DNA of 64,000 nt from Siphonodentalium dalli. Its lineage: Eukaryota; Mollusca; Scaphopoda; Gadilida; Siphonodentaliidae. The notes under the pieces are model-generated. The model was given only the letters and a program-made list of their open reading frames with translations, was not told the origin of the DNA and searched no databases. The position numbers and the translations under genes are program-made. Positions 61,320-64,000 of this stretch are shown here, piece after piece; position 1 is the stretch's first letter; every line of letters begins with the position of its first letter. The DNA lies in assembly GCA_032622095.1 (NCBI GenBank), contig CP136062.1, positions 11,993,710-12,057,709 on the forward strand. The letters run 5' to 3'.

Positions 61320-61867
61320 AGGCTGTAAAGATTCAAAACAATTCTCCGATTCTCTGCTGATCGATTCACATTTGAACCCAAGATTGCTGCTGGCTTTTTT
61401 TTTTTACAAATTTTGGGAAAAAAGGGAGGCTCCCATCTAGAGGTTTGTTTGAGTTATCGCACTAACGGTCTCGCACTTGTCAGGACGCCCACCCACCTGC
61501 TGACCAACCTTGCCAAAGTCAAGTTTTTGAAAAAACTCTACTAAAAATTGCATTAGTGTAAACATAATTCCAATTCCAAACCAATAACATAATATACAGA
61601 TTACACATACATGTATAGAATAGAAGTGTTAATATATGGAAATGAGGATCAGACAACAAGCCCGAGGGGTAACCCAAACCAGCCATTTCTTTGACCTAAT
61701 AGTAGTATAGACTTTAGCATAATTTTTTTTCCATTTCAGGTCACCATTCATTGAAGCTCTGTTACTTGACTGATAACAGATAGAATTTAAAAATTGGGTC
61801 TGATTACAACCTTTACATGAGGTTTCCTCATGGTTTTCAAGAAATTTTTCAGAATTCTTTTATAAAA
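61320..61867. other. Unassigned stretch
   Basis: No gene or window repeat recognised, apart from GGGAGGCTCCCATCTAGAGG near 61424 (G-like end). Confidence 0.45.
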
Positions 61868-63500
61868 CGAGAGGCCGATCACGATCGGCAAATGTTAACC
61901 CATCCCTTGGCGATAGTAAATTACTCTGATCGGAATCATAAATGAGAGTTTTGATATTGAATTAAATAGTATACTGTTAGGTACTATTATAGACAATTAA
62001 TGCACATAACACAAATTATTGGAATTTATGGGTCACTCACATTTATATAAGAGAATGCACTAGAACAAGATCTGTAATGCTGAACCACCACAGCCTTGGG
62101 TTAAATGTGAAAAGGTGACCTGCACATGGAATACTTGGTTAAGAGATTCCAATTTAAGTTTATAATGATAATGTATCAAATTCTACCCACAACAGCCATC
62201 AAGATAAACACCTCACTGCTGACCGATTAATATCAATTATACAGCAGAGCTGTCAACAAATCACAGGCTTATGTTAAATAGAGCAAGGAATTCAAACTAA
62301 ATTGTTTTTTTTTAAGAGTGAATATTTTTTTCGAAAAAGGGCCATAAATCAGTTAAAAATAGTCTGATCAAACACATATTCGAACTCGATCTGTCTTTTG
62401 TGCTGAGAAATTCATATACAAAATTTGGTTCCGATCAGATAGAAAATGTTCGAGTTATCGCACCGTGCGTAAAGTGTCTACAGACAAACAGACGGATGGA
62501 CTAATGACAGGTGGTCAATCCGGACGTTGACACTACCATACTATGATGTGGGTAAACATAAAAATCAGTCTTTTGTGGGTATTAAAGTATCAATTTTCCC
62601 ATCTCCACTAGCATGGGCGTGATTTTTTTGTCTGTGAAACACTGGACAAACATGACAGAATATGTGATAAAACACAATTTATTCCCATCTTTCCTGGCAT
62701 AGAGACCCTCTCAGAAACCCAGACTAAGAGTGCAAATTAATTACATAGAGCTGCAGCCTGTATGTGAGTGTCCTATCTCTCAAAAAAGTATCTCTGGTTA
62801 CACCTCACACTAATGGCTAAAAATAACTCTAATTACCAATAATACAGATTTACTGTTTGTCTCTCACAGTTGCTCAGAGCTAAAGTGATACCACTGGTAA
62901 TTAATTAGTTGTAGACTGCTATGGTTATCTGTTCAATTCTTAGTTCAAAAAGGGCCATAACTCTGGTATAAAATGTCAGATCTAACCCATATTCAAACTA
63001 GATCTGTATTTTGAGAAACTCACATACTAGTACCAAATTTGGTTCCTATCTGACAGTTGAAAAATTGTTGATTTATCAAAGCATGCATGAATTCTATGTC
63101 AGAGGGCCATAACTCCGTATAAAAAAACTCGGATCAAACCCATATTCGAACTCGATCTGTAAATTTTGGGTTGAGTAACTCGCATACCAAATTTGGTTCC
63201 GATCAGATAAAAATTGTTTGAGTTATGACAGCATGCATGAAATCGAAGTCGAAAAAGGGCCATAACTCCATATAAAAAACTCGGATCAAACCCATATTCG
63301 ACCTCAATCTGTATTTTGGGCTGAGAAACCCATAAACAAAATTTGGTTCCGGTCGGATAGAAAATGTTTGAGTTATCGCACCATGCGTAAAGTGTCTATG
63401 GACAGATGGACAGACAGACGACGGATGGACGGACTAACGACGAGTGGTCAATCCGGACGTTGACACTATGTTTACCATACTATGGTATGGGTAAACATAA
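61868..63500 (+). mobile_element. G elements, long copy, probably nested or tandem
   Basis: Head AACGAGAGGCCGATCACGAT (61866), region parallel to 57776-58200, an inner G end at 62300-62560 (microsatellite, TGTGGGTAAACATAAAAA), the ATGGCTAAAAATAACTCTAA region shared with 33264, then four GGGCCATAACTC units, GGAC microsatellite and GGTATGGGTAAACATAAAAG. Confidence 0.82.
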
Positions 63501-63870
63501 AAGGGCCATAACTCCGTATAAAAAACTCGGATCAAACCCATATTCGAACTCGATCTGTATTTGGTTCCGGTCAGATAGAAAATGTTCGAGTTATCGCACC
63601 ATTCGTAAAGTGTCTACGGACAGACGGACAGACAGACAGTCGGACAGATGGACTAACGCGAGTGGTCAATCCGGACGTTGACACTATAAAAAACTCGGAT
63701 CAAACCCATATTCGAACTCGATCTGTATTTTGGGCTGAGAAACCCATATACAAAATTTGGTTCCGGTCAGATAGAAAATGTTGGAGTTATCGCACCATGC
63801 GTAAAGTGTCTACAGACAGATGGACAGACAGACGACGGACGGATGGACGGACGGACTAACGACGAAATTT
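63500..63870 (+). repeat. G-element 3' units, two further copies
   Basis: Two more unit-plus-microsatellite blocks (CTCGGATCAAACCCATATTC, CACCATTCGTAAAGTGTCTA, GGAC runs at 63615 and 63825). The GTTTACCATAC end is lost. 63871-64000 is AT-rich. Confidence 0.85.
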
Positions 63871-64000
63871 TATTTTTTTCATTAATGTTTTTATTTTTAC
63901 ATATTAATATGACTTTTAATGGGCTTATTTCACTCTGCAAGATTGAAATAAAACTACTTTTGACTGTTTTGTATAAATGTTAATATTACACAATACTCTT

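Overview
The window looks like non-coding, repeat-saturated DNA of an invertebrate animal nucleus: AT-rich, with spliceosomal exons, a non-LTR retrotransposon relic, and hundreds of short inverted-repeat and tandem-repeat units. Bacterial-style operons, promoters and ribosome binding sites are absent. A lophotrochozoan, most likely a bivalve mollusc, is my best guess. It rests on dispersed repeats carrying GGGCCATAACTC next to GGAC microsatellites, and on elements with a core of ~160-bp tandem units like the pearl-type elements described in bivalves. This is pattern memory, not a database result.

The only host gene I can support is on the minus strand. Two exons of an LDL-receptor-related protein (YWTD beta-propeller, LDLR class B repeats) lie at 49817-49949 and 43874-44477. 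Their splice phases match and joining them restores a normal YWTD blade. The intron between them is 5.3 kb and full of repeats. The downstream exon carries a 72-bp tandem duplication (7 units), and every unit keeps its own TTTCAG splice acceptor. A decayed second YWTD segment at 44513-44713 shows the same kind of microduplication. No other exon of this gene was recognised, so its introns may reach beyond both window edges.

The other coding remnant is a LINE (32470-35947). It has a broken reverse transcriptase ORF, is split by a 1.3-kb repeat insertion, has two in-frame stops and one frameshift, and ends in a CTTAT-type tail.

Everything else is repeats. I use local names: TA-Pal, ~215-bp near-perfect palindromes with TACAGTAATGCCC ends (more than 20 copies); GAGG-Pal, paired palindromes with GCAGAATGAGGTC; TTAA-hairpin elements bounded by TTAACCCTTT and carrying a GCCAATGCATTCTC hairpin; CAG-E, an ~85-bp module with AACCCACAGGGAGCC; F, a core of ~163-bp tandem units; G, GGGCCATAACTC elements; H, CTCATTGACGAGTAGTT modules; I, TTAAAGGTACTCAATCCGA elements; J, ~385-bp units. 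There are also a fold-back element (4511-5722), a pogo/Tigger-like MITE (27969-28485) and many minisatellites (18, 19, 21, 27, 28, 42, 45, 54, 59, 72, 74, 101 and ~190 bp), including a 3.5-kb 74-bp array at 50341-53904.

Layout: 0-7 kb old dispersed duplications and the fold-back element; 7-16 kb F array, C-rich array, GAGG-Pal and CAG-E clusters; 16-32 kb TTAA elements, TA-Pal and minisatellites; 32-36 kb the LINE with nested insertion; 36-43 kb GAGG-Pal, CAG-E, H and I; 43-50 kb the receptor exons; 50-55 kb satellite; 55-64 kb CAG-E array, F and G elements. Several nested insertions give relative ages.
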